DNA of 64,000 nt from Bacteroidales bacterium (GCA_017417315.1 JAFPZK010000024.1:47453-111452); one strand, 5' to 3'. Positions 39,305-48,717 are shown, numbered from the stretch's first letter. Notes: generated by a model not told the origin, from the sequence alone. A program made the numbers and translations.

Positions 39305-40569
39305 TATCTTACAATCGTAGCGTCCCTATCCGGTCCTACTGAAATCATTTTAATCGGAACTTTAACAAAATTAGCAATAAACGCCAAATAATCAACGAGT
39401 TCCTTCGGAAGTTCTTTTTCTGTTTTGGCATTTGAGATGTCGGTTTTCCAGCCTTTGAACTCCTTGTAAACTGGTTTTGCTTCTTCCGAACTATCAAAAG
39501 GCATCGACATTGTCTGTTTGCCGTTAATCTCGTATGCAACACATGCTTTTACGGTGTCAAAACCGTTCATAACGTCGCTTTTCGTAACGATAAGTTGTGT
39601 AACACCGTTAATCATACAAGAATATTTTAGTTCAACAAGGTCAAGCCAACCTGTTCTGCGCGGTCTGCCGGTTGTTGCTCCAAACTCACCGCCTTTTGAA
39701 CGCAATTCTTCGCCCGTTTCATCAAAAAGTTCGGTCGGGAAAGGTCCCGCTCCTACCCTTGTACAATACGCTTTGAAAATTCCGTAAACCTCGCCGATTT
39801 TCTGAGGTGCAACGCCCATACCCGTACAAGCACCGGCACAAATCGTGTTTGAACTCGTTACAAAAGGATACGAGCCAAAATCAATGTCAAGCATAGTGCC
39901 TTGTGCGCCTTCTGCCAAAACAGATTTGTTTTCGTCAAGTTTTTCATTGATAAACATCTCTGAATCAACAAATTCAAACTGTTTCAAACATTCAATGCCT
40001 TCAAACCAGCCTTTGGTAAATTCTTCCAAAGAAAAATCTTTGAAACCCAGACTTTCAATTTCGCGCAAGTGTCTTGCAGTCAATGCGTCGAATCTCTGTT
40101 TAAATTCGGGCGAAAGAATATCTCCTACTCTTAAACCGTTTCTTGAAATTTTATCTGTATAAGCCGGTCCGATACCTTTCAAAGTGCTGCCGATTTTTGA
40201 TTTGCCTTTTGCAGCCTCATTAGCCGCATCAAGTATTCTGTGCGTCGGGAGGATAAGGTTTGCGCGTTTTGCGATTTTAAGGCATTTTGTGATTTCGGGA
40301 TTTTCGCTTGCGATTGCCTCGATTTCGCTTTTGAAAATTCCGGGGTCAAGAACAACGCCGTTGCCGATAACGTTGATTGCACCGTCAGTAAAAATACCCG
40401 AAGGAACAGTGTGAAGAACGAATTTTTTGCCCGAAAATTTCAAAGTATGTCCCGCATTAGGACCGCCTTGAAACCTTGTTACAATGTTGTATTTCGGGGC
40501 AAGCACGTCAACGATTTTGCCTTTTCCTTCATCGCCCCATTGAAGGCCTAATAATACGTCTATTTTCAT
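39304..40569 (-). CDS. purA: Adenylosuccinate synthetase
   Basis: Joins IMP and aspartate with GTP to give adenylosuccinate, the first committed step to AMP. The 421-residue protein carries the GTP loop GLQWGDEGKGK (about residues 8-18), the IMP/catalytic motif QGGPNAGHTL (34-43), STLKGIGPAY and TGRPRRTGWLDL. Length is typical. The next gene downstream, a methyltransferase, overlaps its stop by one base. Confidence 0.97.
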   Translation of the reverse strand: MKIDVLLGLQWGDEGKGKIVDVLAPKYNIVTRFQGGPNAGHTLKFSGKKFVLHTVPSGIFTDGAINVIGNGVVLDPGIFKSEIEAIASENPEITKCLKIAKRANLILPTHRILDAANEAAKGKSKIGSTLKGIGPAYTDKISRNGLRVGDILSPEFKQRFDALTARHLREIESLGFKDFSLEEFTKGWFEGIECLKQFEFVDSEMFINEKLDENKSVLAEGAQGTMLDIDFGSYPFVTSSNTICAGACTGMGVAPQKIGEVYGIFKAYCTRVGAGPFPTELFDETGEELRSKGGEFGATTGRPRRTGWLDLVELKYSCMINGVTQLIVTKSDVMNGFDTVKACVAYEINGKQTMSMPFDSSEEAKPVYKEFKGWKTDISNAKTEKELPKELVDYLAFIANFVKVPIKMISVGPDRDATIVR

Positions 40570-40656
40570 TTTATGTATAAATTTTTTTTAAAATTCCGTT
40601 GTAAATTTAGTCATAATTATCGGTTCAAAGAAATTTTTTTGGAGTTTTTTCCTTTT

Positions 40657-41157
40657 TCATTTTATCCTGACATAATACACGATGACCGAGTGCGGCGGTA
40701 TTCTGTCTAAATCGCCTATCAAACCTTTTGCGTAATGCGGCGGCAAAATCAAGACTAAACTATCGTTATGACAAAATTTTCCGAATGTACGGTTAAGCCC
40801 CGCGTCCATTTCGCCGGAAGGGTAAACCATTTGTTTTTCATCGTCATAACAAACCGTCCCGTCCAAAAGTTCTACTCTGTAACGCATTGTAAATTCAGGC
40901 TTTAAGCATAGACTATCTTTGCCTTCTGACGAAAACACCATATATTTTAAGCCGCCTTCGCCCTCTGCTGCCTGCCAACCGCGACGCTTTATATAATTAG
41001 CAATTCTTTCAGAATCCTCTTTGACAAGATATTTGTTAGCGGTAATTATGTTTTCGTTCCAAATGCTGTATTTTTTGTGTTCTTCGTCGTTTTTCGGTGC
41101 TGACGAACATGCACAAAACAAAACCGCCGGAAAAAAAAAGTAAAAAAATTTTCTCAT
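40657..41157 (-). CDS. FKBP-type peptidyl-prolyl isomerase lipoprotein
   Basis: A 166-residue lipoprotein (VLFCACSS) with a C-terminal FKBP-like domain (about 90-166) ending in the family pattern IPPHSVIVYYVRI. Only part of the active-site aromatic set is visible, so isomerase activity is uncertain. Its layout resembles GldI, a lipoprotein linked to gliding and type IX secretion in flavobacteria, but I would not call it that from sequence alone. It overlaps the nrnA stop (ATGA). Confidence 0.72.
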   Translation of the reverse strand: MRKFFYFFFPAVLFCACSSAPKNDEEHKKYSIWNENIITANKYLVKEDSERIANYIKRRGWQAAEGEGGLKYMVFSSEGKDSLCLKPEFTMRYRVELLDGTVCYDDEKQMVYPSGEMDAGLNRTFGKFCHNDSLVLILPPHYAKGLIGDLDRIPPHSVIVYYVRIK

Positions 41158-42167
41158 TTTTTATCCTGTAATTCTTTGGTTATTTTCGGCATTAACGAGA
41201 CAAAACGGTTGACAATTTCGTCCAAAGGTTTGTAACTTTTGCCTCCCGCAGCGTTGTCATGACCTCCGCCGTTAAAATATTTTTCGGCAATCGTGTTAAC
41301 TTTAAAATCGCCTTTTGAGCGGAAAGAACACCTTATAATACCGTCTCTTTCCATAAAGAATGCCGAAAATTTCACCTCACCGATTGACAGCGGCAAATTT
41401 ACAAAACCTTCCGTATCGCCGACTTTATAGCCGAATTTTTCTGCCTCCGCGAGTGAAAGCGAAATATATGCGGTGTGATATTGGGGAAAAACCTTCATTT
41501 TTTGGCTCAAAACATACCCCTCTAATCTCATGCGACCTTCTGAATACGAGTCGTAAATATGATGGATAATTTCTGAACGGTCGAAGTCCATAACTGCAAG
41601 TTCAGAAGCTACTTGAAAGGTTTGTTGTCCCGTGCAGTTGAACTGAAAACAGCCGGTATCCGTTACTATACCCGTATAAATGCAACGAGCAGCCTCAATG
41701 TTGATTTCCAAAGAACACGCCTTGCAAAACATATATACGAGTTCGCAGGTTGCCGCCGCCTCATGGTCAGAAAAATAAACATCACACAAACCTTCCTGAG
41801 GCATCGGGTGATGGTCAATCATGATTTTTTTAGCGGGACTTTCCTCCAAAAACTTCTGCATTTTGTCCACTCGTGAGGCATTGTTGAAGTCAAGCAGAAA
41901 AATTAAATCCGCTTCTTTTATGATGTCTTCGTATGAGGGATTCCAAATCAAAATTTCATTGCACGAGGGCATCCATTTAAAAGTGTCAGGAATGTTGTTC
42001 GGCAATATGATTTTACATTCTTTGTCGGCTTTAAAAATGTTGTAAAGCGCAAGCGTAGAGCCTAACGCGTCGCCGTCAGGATTCAGATGAGCCGTCAGGA
42101 CAATTTTTTTGGCTTCTGAAATCAGTTGCTTTGCTTTGTCAATTGAAATTTTATTAAATATTTCCAT
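41154..42167 (-). CDS. nrnA: NrnA-type DHH oligoribonuclease/pAp phosphatase
   Basis: A 337-residue DHH/DHHA1 phosphoesterase. Motifs are HLNPDGDALGS (about residues 27-37), the DHH motif MIDHHPMP (about 113-120) and the C-terminal DHHA1 motif GGGHDNAAGG. NrnA proteins degrade nano-RNAs and dephosphorylate pAp. The ATG at 42167 is chosen because the longer frame to 42230 would cover the divergent promoter region in front of ndk. It is coupled to the FKBP-like gene downstream by a 4-nt overlap. Confidence 0.9.
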   Translation of the reverse strand: MEIFNKISIDKAKQLISEAKKIVLTAHLNPDGDALGSTLALYNIFKADKECKIILPNNIPDTFKWMPSCNEILIWNPSYEDIIKEADLIFLLDFNNASRVDKMQKFLEESPAKKIMIDHHPMPQEGLCDVYFSDHEAAATCELVYMFCKACSLEINIEAARCIYTGIVTDTGCFQFNCTGQQTFQVASELAVMDFDRSEIIHHIYDSYSEGRMRLEGYVLSQKMKVFPQYHTAYISLSLAEAEKFGYKVGDTEGFVNLPLSIGEVKFSAFFMERDGIIRCSFRSKGDFKVNTIAEKYFNGGGHDNAAGGKSYKPLDEIVNRFVSLMPKITKELQDKK

Positions 42168-42200
42168 TATAAAAAGTTTTGTTTTGCGCAAAATATTTTT

Positions 42201-42208
42201 TAATTTTG
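42201..42208 (+). promoter_or_regulatory. -7 element of ndk
   Basis: TAATTTTG, 56 nt before the ndk ATG. TTTG at 42183 is 14 nt upstream, shorter than usual. Confidence 0.4.
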
Positions 42209-42264
42209 CAGCGGTTTTTTGAAAATGCAAATTTAATCAAATAATTTAAAAATATACAAAAAAA

Positions 42265-42735
42265 ATGACAGGAAAACATACTTTGATGTTGATTAAACCG
42301 AATGCTGTAAAGAACGGTTATGCACACGAGATTTTTTTGATGGTTCACAACAACGGTTTTAAAATTCTGGCTCAGAAGAAGTTACAACTTTCTGAAAGAG
42401 AAGCACAGGCTTTTTACCGTGTACATGCAGGCAAGCCGTTTTTCCAAGGTTTGGTAGAGTTTATGACCTCAGGACCGATTTACGCAGCAGTTTTGGAGAA
42501 AGAAAACGCAGTTACCGAATGGCGTACTTTGATGGGTGCAACCGATCCCGCAAAAGCAGCAGAAGGCACTGTAAGAAAGAAATACGCTGAAAGCGTTCAG
42601 CACAACGCTGTTCACGGCAGCGATTCTGACGAAAACGCTTTGAACGAGATTTTCTTCTTCTTCTCGGCTCGTGAAATCGTAAATGCCGGCGGCGACATTT
42701 ATCAACTTCACGACATCTTGAAAAACGAACAATAG
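42265..42735 (+). CDS. ndk: Nucleoside diphosphate kinase
   Basis: Balances nucleoside triphosphates by moving the gamma phosphate between nucleotides. The 156-residue protein has the start LMLIKPNAVKNG (Lys near residue 12) and the phospho-histidine motif NAVHGSDS (about residues 115-122). Slightly longer than the usual 140-150, through a small insertion before FFFFSAREI. A strong terminator follows. Single-gene transcript with its own promoter. Confidence 0.96.
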   Translation: MTGKHTLMLIKPNAVKNGYAHEIFLMVHNNGFKILAQKKLQLSEREAQAFYRVHAGKPFFQGLVEFMTSGPIYAAVLEKENAVTEWRTLMGATDPAKAAEGTVRKKYAESVQHNAVHGSDSDENALNEIFFFFSAREIVNAGGDIYQLHDILKNEQ

Positions 42736-42756
42736 TTTTTGATTAGATTTTTTTAT

Positions 42757-42787
42757 AAAAAGCCCCGATAATTTCGGGGTTTTTTAT
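42757..42787 (+). terminator. Terminator of ndk
   Basis: GCCCCGA (42762-42768) and TCGGGGT (42774-42780) form a GC-rich stem followed by TTTTTTATTTT. Confidence 0.85.
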
Positions 42788-42809
42788 TTTGCAGTAACGA
42801 AAATGTTTG

Positions 42810-42817
42810 TATCTTTG
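42810..42817 (+). promoter_or_regulatory. -7 element abutting the toxin-antitoxin fusion start
   Basis: TATCTTTG ends only 4 nt before the ATG at 42822, so the transcript would begin at or just after the start codon. It sits 23 nt after the ndk terminator. Confidence 0.6.
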
Positions 42818-42821
42818 CGGT

Positions 42822-43436
42822 ATGGAAAAAGAAATGCTCAGAATCTTATTCATGGATGAAGCAATAAATTTTGTAAAATCCGTTCCTGAAAAGGCGGCTG
42901 ACAAAATTTATTATAACATTCATAGGGTGTTAAAAGGAGAAAAAAACAATGAGTTGTTTAAAAAATTGGAAAATTCCGAAATATGGGAATTTAGAACACT
43001 ATACAACGGCATTGCATACCGTTTGTTTGCATTTTGGGACAAAGATGAAAAAACATTAATAATTGCAACACACGGTATTGAAAAGAATATTTTAAAAATA
43101 AATGATATGACTAAAATGACACTTACTCCATTTGAAGATATATTGGACGGGTTTTACGGGAAAATCGGAACGCCGAAACGCGATGAGCATGAACGTCAGG
43201 TCAATGAAGCCGTTCAGATTTACAAAATCGGCGAAGCAATAAAAAAAGCACGTCTCGAACAGCAACTCACGCAAAAGGAACTCGGCGCGAAAGCGAAAGT
43301 AAACGAATCGCAAATTTCCCGTCTTGAACACGGATATTCCGTTACAATTCCGATTTTGAGCCGTGTTTTCAGGGCATTGGGCATTATGTCGGCAACACTT
43401 GATCTCGGCAGTTACGGACGATTGAATTTGTGGTAA
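42822..43436 (+). CDS. Single-chain HigB-like toxin / HigA-like antitoxin fusion
   Basis: The 204-residue frame joins two proteins that are normally separate. Residues 1-90 are a RelE/HigB-type toxin (Gp49 family, PF05973): LFKKLENSEIWEFRTLYNG and AYRLFAFWDKDEKTLIIATHG. Residues 96-204 are an XRE antitoxin: LTPFEDILDGFYGKIGTP, then the helix-turn-helix KKARLEQQLTQKELGAKAKV and SQISRLEHG. The toxin's usual last helix (consensus KTPxxEIERA) is absent and no stop lies between. Met96 and Met99 stand where a free antitoxin would start, so internal initiation could also make the antitoxin alone. The next gene starts 3 nt later. Confidence 0.8.
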   Translation: MEKEMLRILFMDEAINFVKSVPEKAADKIYYNIHRVLKGEKNNELFKKLENSEIWEFRTLYNGIAYRLFAFWDKDEKTLIIATHGIEKNILKINDMTKMTLTPFEDILDGFYGKIGTPKRDEHERQVNEAVQIYKIGEAIKKARLEQQLTQKELGAKAKVNESQISRLEHGYSVTIPILSRVFRALGIMSATLDLGSYGRLNLW

Positions 43437-43439
43437 AAA

Positions 43440-45221
43440 ATGTTCAAAAAAACTTTAACTTTTATTCTTAAAATCCTGATATTCGTACCTTTTTTATCAG
43501 GATTGATATTTTTTACGTTTCCCTTCGGATACGCGCAAGATATATCTTTTTCACCTCACGGGGATTCGGCAATCCATAACCGCTGGGTTGATTCGGTTTT
43601 TGACAAAATGACCGACGATGAAAAACTCGGACAACTTTTTATGGCGGAGGTTTCGAGCAAATGGTCTCAAACCGATAACCGCTTTTTAAACGTTGAAAGT
43701 CTTGTCAGGGATTATCATATCGGCGGTGTTATTTTCTTTTACGGCGGCCCCGTAAGGCAGGCGCAGTTAACGAACAGACTTCAAGCGAACTCCAAAATTC
43801 CGCTTATGATTGCTCAGGACGGCGAATGGGGACTTGCAATGAGGCTTGATTCAACGGTTGTTTATCCGAGAAACTTGTGTTTAGGTGCAATAAAAAACGA
43901 TGAACTGCTATATGAATTAGGCGGAGAAATCGGACGTCAATGCAACCGTTTGGGCGTTAATATCGACTTTATGCCTTGCGTTGACATTTACGACAATCCC
44001 CGAAATACAGTTATAGCGAATCGTTCTTTCGGGTCAAATATCAATAACGTTGCTTTAAAGGCCTCTGCGATAGTTTCCGGAATGACAGAACATAAGATAC
44101 TTACCACTGCAAAGCATTTTCCCGGACACGGAAACACAAGCGTAGATTCTCACGAGGCTTTGCCGGTGATTTTAGACAGCAAAGAACGCATTGACACTTC
44201 ATCGTTATATCCGTATAAATATCTGATTAACAACGGAATAAACGGCGTTATGATAGGGCATCTTTTTATTCCCGTTTTTGATGACGGAAAAGAAAAAACG
44301 CCGGCAAGTATTTCAAAAAATATTATTAACGAATTATTAATCAAGAAGTTGAATTTTAACGGCTTGGTTTTTACCGATGCTTTACAAATGAAAGGTGTTT
44401 CGTCTAATTATCCTTCCGGCGAATTGGAAGTAAGAGCCTTTGAAGCCGGCGTAGACGTGTTTTTAATGCCCTCTGACTGCAAAAAATCATTTAAGGCGAT
44501 GAAAGAGGCTTTACAATCGGGACGAATATCGCAGGCTGAGGTTGACCGTCGCTGCAAAAAAGTTCTCCTTGCCAAAAAGCGCATGGGGCTTAACAATGTC
44601 AGCAACATCAAGACACAAAACCTTTATGAAGATTTAAACAATATTAAGGCGAGAATGTTAGCCCGCAAACTCTATGAAAATGCCGTAACGCTTATAAAAA
44701 ATTCACCGTCCTTGTTGCCGATAAGGGATTTTTCCGACAAAAAAATTGCTGTTGTCAGCATTTCAAAAGACGGCGGCGTAACGGGTTTTGAAAACGCTTT
44801 GAGGCGATTTTATGATGTAAAAATTTTCTCTGTTTCCAAAGAAGCCTCAACTTCCTTTGTTGATACTCTGACAAATGAGTTGAAAACATACGACCTTGTC
44901 ATAATCGGTTTGCACGACTGTAATCCGTATCCGAAGAATTTCGGACTCACTGATAATGTTGTAAATTTTCTTGATAAAGTTGCAATTGAAGTGCCTCAAA
45001 CCGTGTTGAACGTTTTTACCTCTCCCCTTGCATTAACGAAATTAAAAAACTATAACGACATTAATTCGATAATTATTTCGTATGATGACTCTGATTTTGC
45101 AAAGGACGTTTCGGCTCAAATGATTTTCGGAGCATTACCGTTTTTAGGACAACTGCCGGTTAATATCGGAGACGATTTTAAGGAAGGCGTTTCGATAACG
45201 ACTGAAAGTTTTAAATTATAA
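43440..45221 (+). CDS. GH3 beta-N-acetylhexosaminidase-like enzyme
   Basis: A 593-residue exported glycoside hydrolase family 3 protein (signal to about residue 33, ending GYAQ). The NagZ-type motif KHFPGHGNTSVDSHE (about 223-237) supplies the His/Asp pair, LVFTDALQM the region of the nucleophile. A C-terminal GH3_C-like alpha/beta domain follows. NagZ enzymes recycle peptidoglycan by removing GlcNAc; an exported one may act on the wall or on chitin-like food. It shares a transcript with the toxin-antitoxin fusion and has no promoter of its own that I can see. Confidence 0.88.
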   Translation: MFKKTLTFILKILIFVPFLSGLIFFTFPFGYAQDISFSPHGDSAIHNRWVDSVFDKMTDDEKLGQLFMAEVSSKWSQTDNRFLNVESLVRDYHIGGVIFFYGGPVRQAQLTNRLQANSKIPLMIAQDGEWGLAMRLDSTVVYPRNLCLGAIKNDELLYELGGEIGRQCNRLGVNIDFMPCVDIYDNPRNTVIANRSFGSNINNVALKASAIVSGMTEHKILTTAKHFPGHGNTSVDSHEALPVILDSKERIDTSSLYPYKYLINNGINGVMIGHLFIPVFDDGKEKTPASISKNIINELLIKKLNFNGLVFTDALQMKGVSSNYPSGELEVRAFEAGVDVFLMPSDCKKSFKAMKEALQSGRISQAEVDRRCKKVLLAKKRMGLNNVSNIKTQNLYEDLNNIKARMLARKLYENAVTLIKNSPSLLPIRDFSDKKIAVVSISKDGGVTGFENALRRFYDVKIFSVSKEASTSFVDTLTNELKTYDLVIIGLHDCNPYPKNFGLTDNVVNFLDKVAIEVPQTVLNVFTSPLALTKLKNYNDINSIIISYDDSDFAKDVSAQMIFGALPFLGQLPVNIGDDFKEGVSITTESFKL

Positions 45222-45253
45222 AAAAAGGTCGGTAAATACACCGACCTTTTTTT
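45221..45253. terminator. Bidirectional terminator
   Basis: GGTCGGT (45227-45233) pairs with ACCGACC (45240-45246), flanked by six A and seven T. It serves the two convergent genes. Confidence 0.9.
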
Positions 45254-46471
45254 CTACTTGAACAAAGTCAAATCTACAAATTCGCCTAATGTTTTGTGTC
45301 CCAAAGCGTTAGGGTGAAGATAATCATTATCGTGAAGTGCCTCGTCCATTACATCGGGCGTTTCTTTTCCTCCGATTGCCTTGTCGAAATCAATTACGCC
45401 GTCGTATTTGTCGGTTGTACGAATCCACTCGTTAACGGCAAGGCGGCATTGTTCTTTTTCGTCGCTGCTCTGCACCATGTAAAAGCATTTTTTTAGCGGA
45501 GTGATAGTTGCGCCGAAAACTTTCAAGCCTTTTGCATGAGCCATATCTGCCATTTTGGAATAATGGTCAATCAAATCGTTTTTCGTTTTTTCGGGGTCTC
45601 TTGAAGGTCCTATGTCGTTGACACCTTCAAAAATAATCACGTATTTTACGCCTGTTTGATTAAGAACGTCCCTCTCGAAACGGGTAAAAGCCGTAGGTCC
45701 TAAACCGCCGAATATCACGCAGTTTCCACCGATTCCCATATTCAAGACACCGATATTTTTAGTTTCGGGATTGTTGAGAAGTCTTTCGGCAAAAACATCA
45801 GGCCAACGGTTTTGAGCGTTTGTCGTAGAGCCTCTGCCGTCAGTAATCGAATTTCCAATGATTGCAACGGCGCAAGTCTTTTCCGTTGTGTGAACGTCAA
45901 GTCTTTCAATAGAATACCAATGATCGGTTGTAACAGCACCTTCAAAGGTCGGATTATCAATTTGGTTACCGTCCAAAATATAAGACGTTGTTCTTGAACC
46001 CGGGTGTCCCGTAAGTTTTTCGGGAACGTTTTCGTATGCGATTGTTACCGCTAAATCCTCTCTTGTAGTGCTTGTGAAAGCAAATGCGTCAGAAACGATG
46101 TTTTTTCCGACGGGAATTTCAACGGCCTGATTGCCTGAAAATTTTACGCTGACAGCCTTTTTAGCATCTATTGCGCTGCCTTGAAGCGCGGGGGCAATTT
46201 TTACGCCGACGATTTTCAAAGGCGTATCGCCGAACTCGTTTGAAAGTCTGAGTTTAAGACTGTCGCCGCCGAGAGTAATTTTAAAACGCTGACGGATAGT
46301 GTGATTTGAAAGTCCGGGCTCAGGCGGCATATTGTGCGGCTCCGTGAGTTGAACAGCCGTACCCCAAGTACCTGTCCAAGAGCCGTTATCTTTTGCGGAA
46401 TCCTGACTACCGCAGGACTCTGCTAACAAACTCGCTGCTAATATGCAGCATAAAAATGATGAATTTTTCAT
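45254..46471 (-). CDS. SGNH/GDSL-type esterase lipoprotein
   Basis: A 405-residue lipoprotein (LLAESCGS). An N-terminal beta domain (about 30-190) precedes the SGNH hydrolase fold with block I GNSITDG (about 205-211), block II GIGGN, block III GVNDIG and block V DYLHPN. It probably removes acetyl or other ester groups from plant polysaccharides. It stands alone, convergent with the GH3 gene. Confidence 0.88.
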   Translation of the reverse strand: MKNSSFLCCILAASLLAESCGSQDSAKDNGSWTGTWGTAVQLTEPHNMPPEPGLSNHTIRQRFKITLGGDSLKLRLSNEFGDTPLKIVGVKIAPALQGSAIDAKKAVSVKFSGNQAVEIPVGKNIVSDAFAFTSTTREDLAVTIAYENVPEKLTGHPGSRTTSYILDGNQIDNPTFEGAVTTDHWYSIERLDVHTTEKTCAVAIIGNSITDGRGSTTNAQNRWPDVFAERLLNNPETKNIGVLNMGIGGNCVIFGGLGPTAFTRFERDVLNQTGVKYVIIFEGVNDIGPSRDPEKTKNDLIDHYSKMADMAHAKGLKVFGATITPLKKCFYMVQSSDEKEQCRLAVNEWIRTTDKYDGVIDFDKAIGGKETPDVMDEALHDNDYLHPNALGHKTLGEFVDLTLFK

Positions 46472-46498
46472 AATATATTTTTTGAGATTATTAATAAA

Positions 46499-47416
46499 TT
46501 ATTCTTTTTCCAAAACGGTCATAACGGCAAACGAATTATATTCTTGCAAAGATTTGGCTTTTTTTATTTTTTTCAAGAGTTTTTTGTCTCTGAAAGAATA
46601 AGTCCAAAACGTTTTCATTTTGTCCAAAACCATAAATTCAGAATTATTATACAACTGTAAATAGTTATCAATCAACAAGTCATGAAACAATAAAAAGCGA
46701 TGTTTGTCAAAATCGAAATTTTTGTTTACGAAATTTTCCGCTAAAAACGGGTTAGCAATTAGCCCCCGTCCAATCATAACGGCCTTTAATTTCGGATATT
46801 TTTTGCTGATGTTGTCTATGTCGGAGACGGTTTTTAAATCACCGTTATAAACCACCGGTTTTTGTATTTTTTCGTACAGAACTTCAAATGCTGAAAAATT
46901 GATTTCTCCGTCATACATTTGTGCCGCTAATCTTGGGTGAACAGTAACAAACTGTAAATCAGCAGAATTAATGACATCAATTAAATCTAAGGTCTGAGAA
47001 ACGGAAGTATTTCCGAGCCGCATTTTTAGAGAAAACGACATTTGAGGAAACTGTTTTAATGCCGATAAAACTTCTTCAACTTTTTGCGGTTTATCCCAAA
47101 TACCTGCGCCGTAAAAATGCTTTGTTTGTAGCGGAAACGGACAGCCGAAATTCAAATCGCAATTTTTAAAACCCTGATTTTCAATAAATTGTACTAAAAT
47201 TACAACATCGTCTTTACAATTAGCGATTATTTGCGGAATAATGATTTCCTTATTTTTTGACGAAATTAAATCAGTGCGGTCTTTTTTTCTTACTTCACCT
47301 TTTTCGACACGCAAAAAGGGCGTGAAGTATTTGTCCACGCCCGAAAAATATTTTGCATGAGAATTTCTGAAAACAAAATCCGTAAACCCTTGAAGCGGTG
47401 CGAAATAAATTTCCAT
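46499..47416 (-). CDS. tRNA-dihydrouridine synthase
   Basis: A 305-residue FMN enzyme that reduces uridine to dihydrouridine in tRNA. It begins MEIYFAPLQGFTDFVFRN; CDLNFGCPFPLQTKHFYGAG holds the catalytic cysteine region (about 90-110); GRGLIANPFL is the phosphate-binding end of the barrel. The ATG at 47416 is chosen because the longer frame reads back through the ftsY stop. The exact tRNA position is not predictable. Confidence 0.9.
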   Translation of the reverse strand: MEIYFAPLQGFTDFVFRNSHAKYFSGVDKYFTPFLRVEKGEVRKKDRTDLISSKNKEIIIPQIIANCKDDVVILVQFIENQGFKNCDLNFGCPFPLQTKHFYGAGIWDKPQKVEEVLSALKQFPQMSFSLKMRLGNTSVSQTLDLIDVINSADLQFVTVHPRLAAQMYDGEINFSAFEVLYEKIQKPVVYNGDLKTVSDIDNISKKYPKLKAVMIGRGLIANPFLAENFVNKNFDFDKHRFLLFHDLLIDNYLQLYNNSEFMVLDKMKTFWTYSFRDKKLLKKIKKAKSLQEYNSFAVMTVLEKE

Positions 47417-47426
47417 TTTCAGAATT

Positions 47427-48377
47427 TTAACTAAATAGCGAATCCACAAATTGCTCTTTATCAAAGAGTTGCAAATCCGTAACTTTCTCTCCTACTCCGA
47501 TATATTTAATCGGGATTTTAAATTGATCGCTGATTCCGATAACTACGCCGCCTTTTGCCGTTCCGTCAAGTTTTGTTAACGCCAAAGCCGTAACGTCGGT
47601 AGCAAGCGTAAATTGTTTTGCTTGTTCGTAAGCGTTTTGACCCGTACTGCCGTCCAAAACCAAAAGTACTTCATGCGGTGCATCGGGAATAACTTTGGTC
47701 ATAACGCGCTTTATTTTAGCGAGTTCGTTCATCAAGTTGATTTTGTTGTGAAGTCTTCCTGCCGTATCAATCAAGACGACATCGGCTTTGTTAGCAACGG
47801 CAGAGTTCAAAGTATCGAAAGCGACCGAAGCAGGGTCAGACCCCATACTTTGTTTGATAATCGGTACACCGGCTCTTTGAGCCCAAATGTCTAATTGCTC
47901 AACAGCCGCAGCACGGAATGTGTCGGCTGCACCTAAGTAGACTTTCTTGCCAGCCTGCTTAAATTGATTTGCAAGTTTGCCGATAGTGGTTGTTTTTCCG
48001 GCACCGTTAACGCCCACAACCATAATGACATACGGTTTACCATCTTTTGTAGCGATACTATCGGTAAAATTATTGGCGGTGTTTTCGTTCAAAAGCGAAA
48101 TGATAACATCTTTTAGAATTTTGTTCAACTCCGAGGTATTAAGATACTTGTCCTGAGCGACTTTTTCTTCAAGACGTTTAATAATTTTTACCGTTGTGTC
48201 TACTCCGACATCAGAAGTTATAAGCGCATCTTCCAAGTTATCAAGCACTTCGTCGTCAACTTTTGATTTGCCGACTACCGCACGTTGAAGTTTTTTGAAT
48301 ACACTTTCCTTTGTTTTAGCCAACCCGCTGTTGAGGCTGTCTTTCTTTTCCTTTGAAAAAAAACCGAAAAGTCCCAT
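47427..48377 (-). CDS. ftsY: Signal recognition particle receptor FtsY
   Basis: GTPase that docks ribosome-SRP complexes at the inner membrane. The 316-residue protein has a short basic N-terminus (no long acidic A domain), the helical N domain and the G domain: G1 GVNGAGKTTTIGKLA (about 119-133), DTFRAAA, G3 DTAGR, G4 TKLDGTAKGG. This size is usual in Bacteroidetes. Its own promoter (48448-48479) lies behind the terminator of the ribosomal protein genes. Confidence 0.96.
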   Translation of the reverse strand: MGLFGFFSKEKKDSLNSGLAKTKESVFKKLQRAVVGKSKVDDEVLDNLEDALITSDVGVDTTVKIIKRLEEKVAQDKYLNTSELNKILKDVIISLLNENTANNFTDSIATKDGKPYVIMVVGVNGAGKTTTIGKLANQFKQAGKKVYLGAADTFRAAAVEQLDIWAQRAGVPIIKQSMGSDPASVAFDTLNSAVANKADVVLIDTAGRLHNKINLMNELAKIKRVMTKVIPDAPHEVLLVLDGSTGQNAYEQAKQFTLATDVTALALTKLDGTAKGGVVIGISDQFKIPIKYIGVGEKVTDLQLFDKEQFVDSLFS

Positions 48378-48447
48378 GGTCTTTTTTTTATAATTAATTA
48401 AAAATCAGCGGTTTAATGTGTAAAACTTTACACTCCGTAACTGAAAG

Positions 48448-48479
48448 TAAAGATAAAGTTTTTTTTTCAACTTTCCAAA
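48448..48479 (-). promoter_or_regulatory. Promoter of ftsY
   Basis: Minus-strand TTTG (48479-48476), 20 nt, TATCTTTA (48455-48448), one mismatch to consensus. Confidence 0.5.
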
Positions 48480-48488
48480 CAAAAATAC

Positions 48489-48523
48489 AAAAAAAACGGA
48501 CACATTTTTTATTATGTATCCGT
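48489..48523 (-). terminator. Terminator of the L28-L33-DUF4295 operon
   Basis: On the minus strand ACGGATACAT pairs with ATGTGTCCGT (one G-U) and is followed by eight T. Confidence 0.85.
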
Positions 48524-48555
48524 CCTTTTTATCATGTAGAAAAACTCAAAAAAAA

Positions 48556-48717
48556 TTATTTCAAGTCTTTGAGAGCTTCTTTTGCTTCTGTCTGCGGAAC
48601 GATTAATTCCTTGAAACAGTATGCACCGGTTTTCGGTGATCTTACAGCCTTAACGATTCTTGTCAATCCGGCTGATGCATCTTCCTTTTTAAGGGTTGCT
48701 ACTACTTTCTTTGCCAT
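48556..48717 (-). CDS. DUF4295 small protein
   Basis: A 53-residue basic protein starting MAKKVVATLKKEDASAG. Proteins of this family are found beside rpmB and rpmG in Bacteroidetes and are probably ribosome-associated, but no role has been shown. The frame is complete, with ATG at 48717, 13 nt after the L33 stop, and the operon terminator follows. Confidence 0.9.
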   Translation of the reverse strand: MAKKVVATLKKEDASAGLTRIVKAVRSPKTGAYCFKELIVPQTEAKEALKDLK

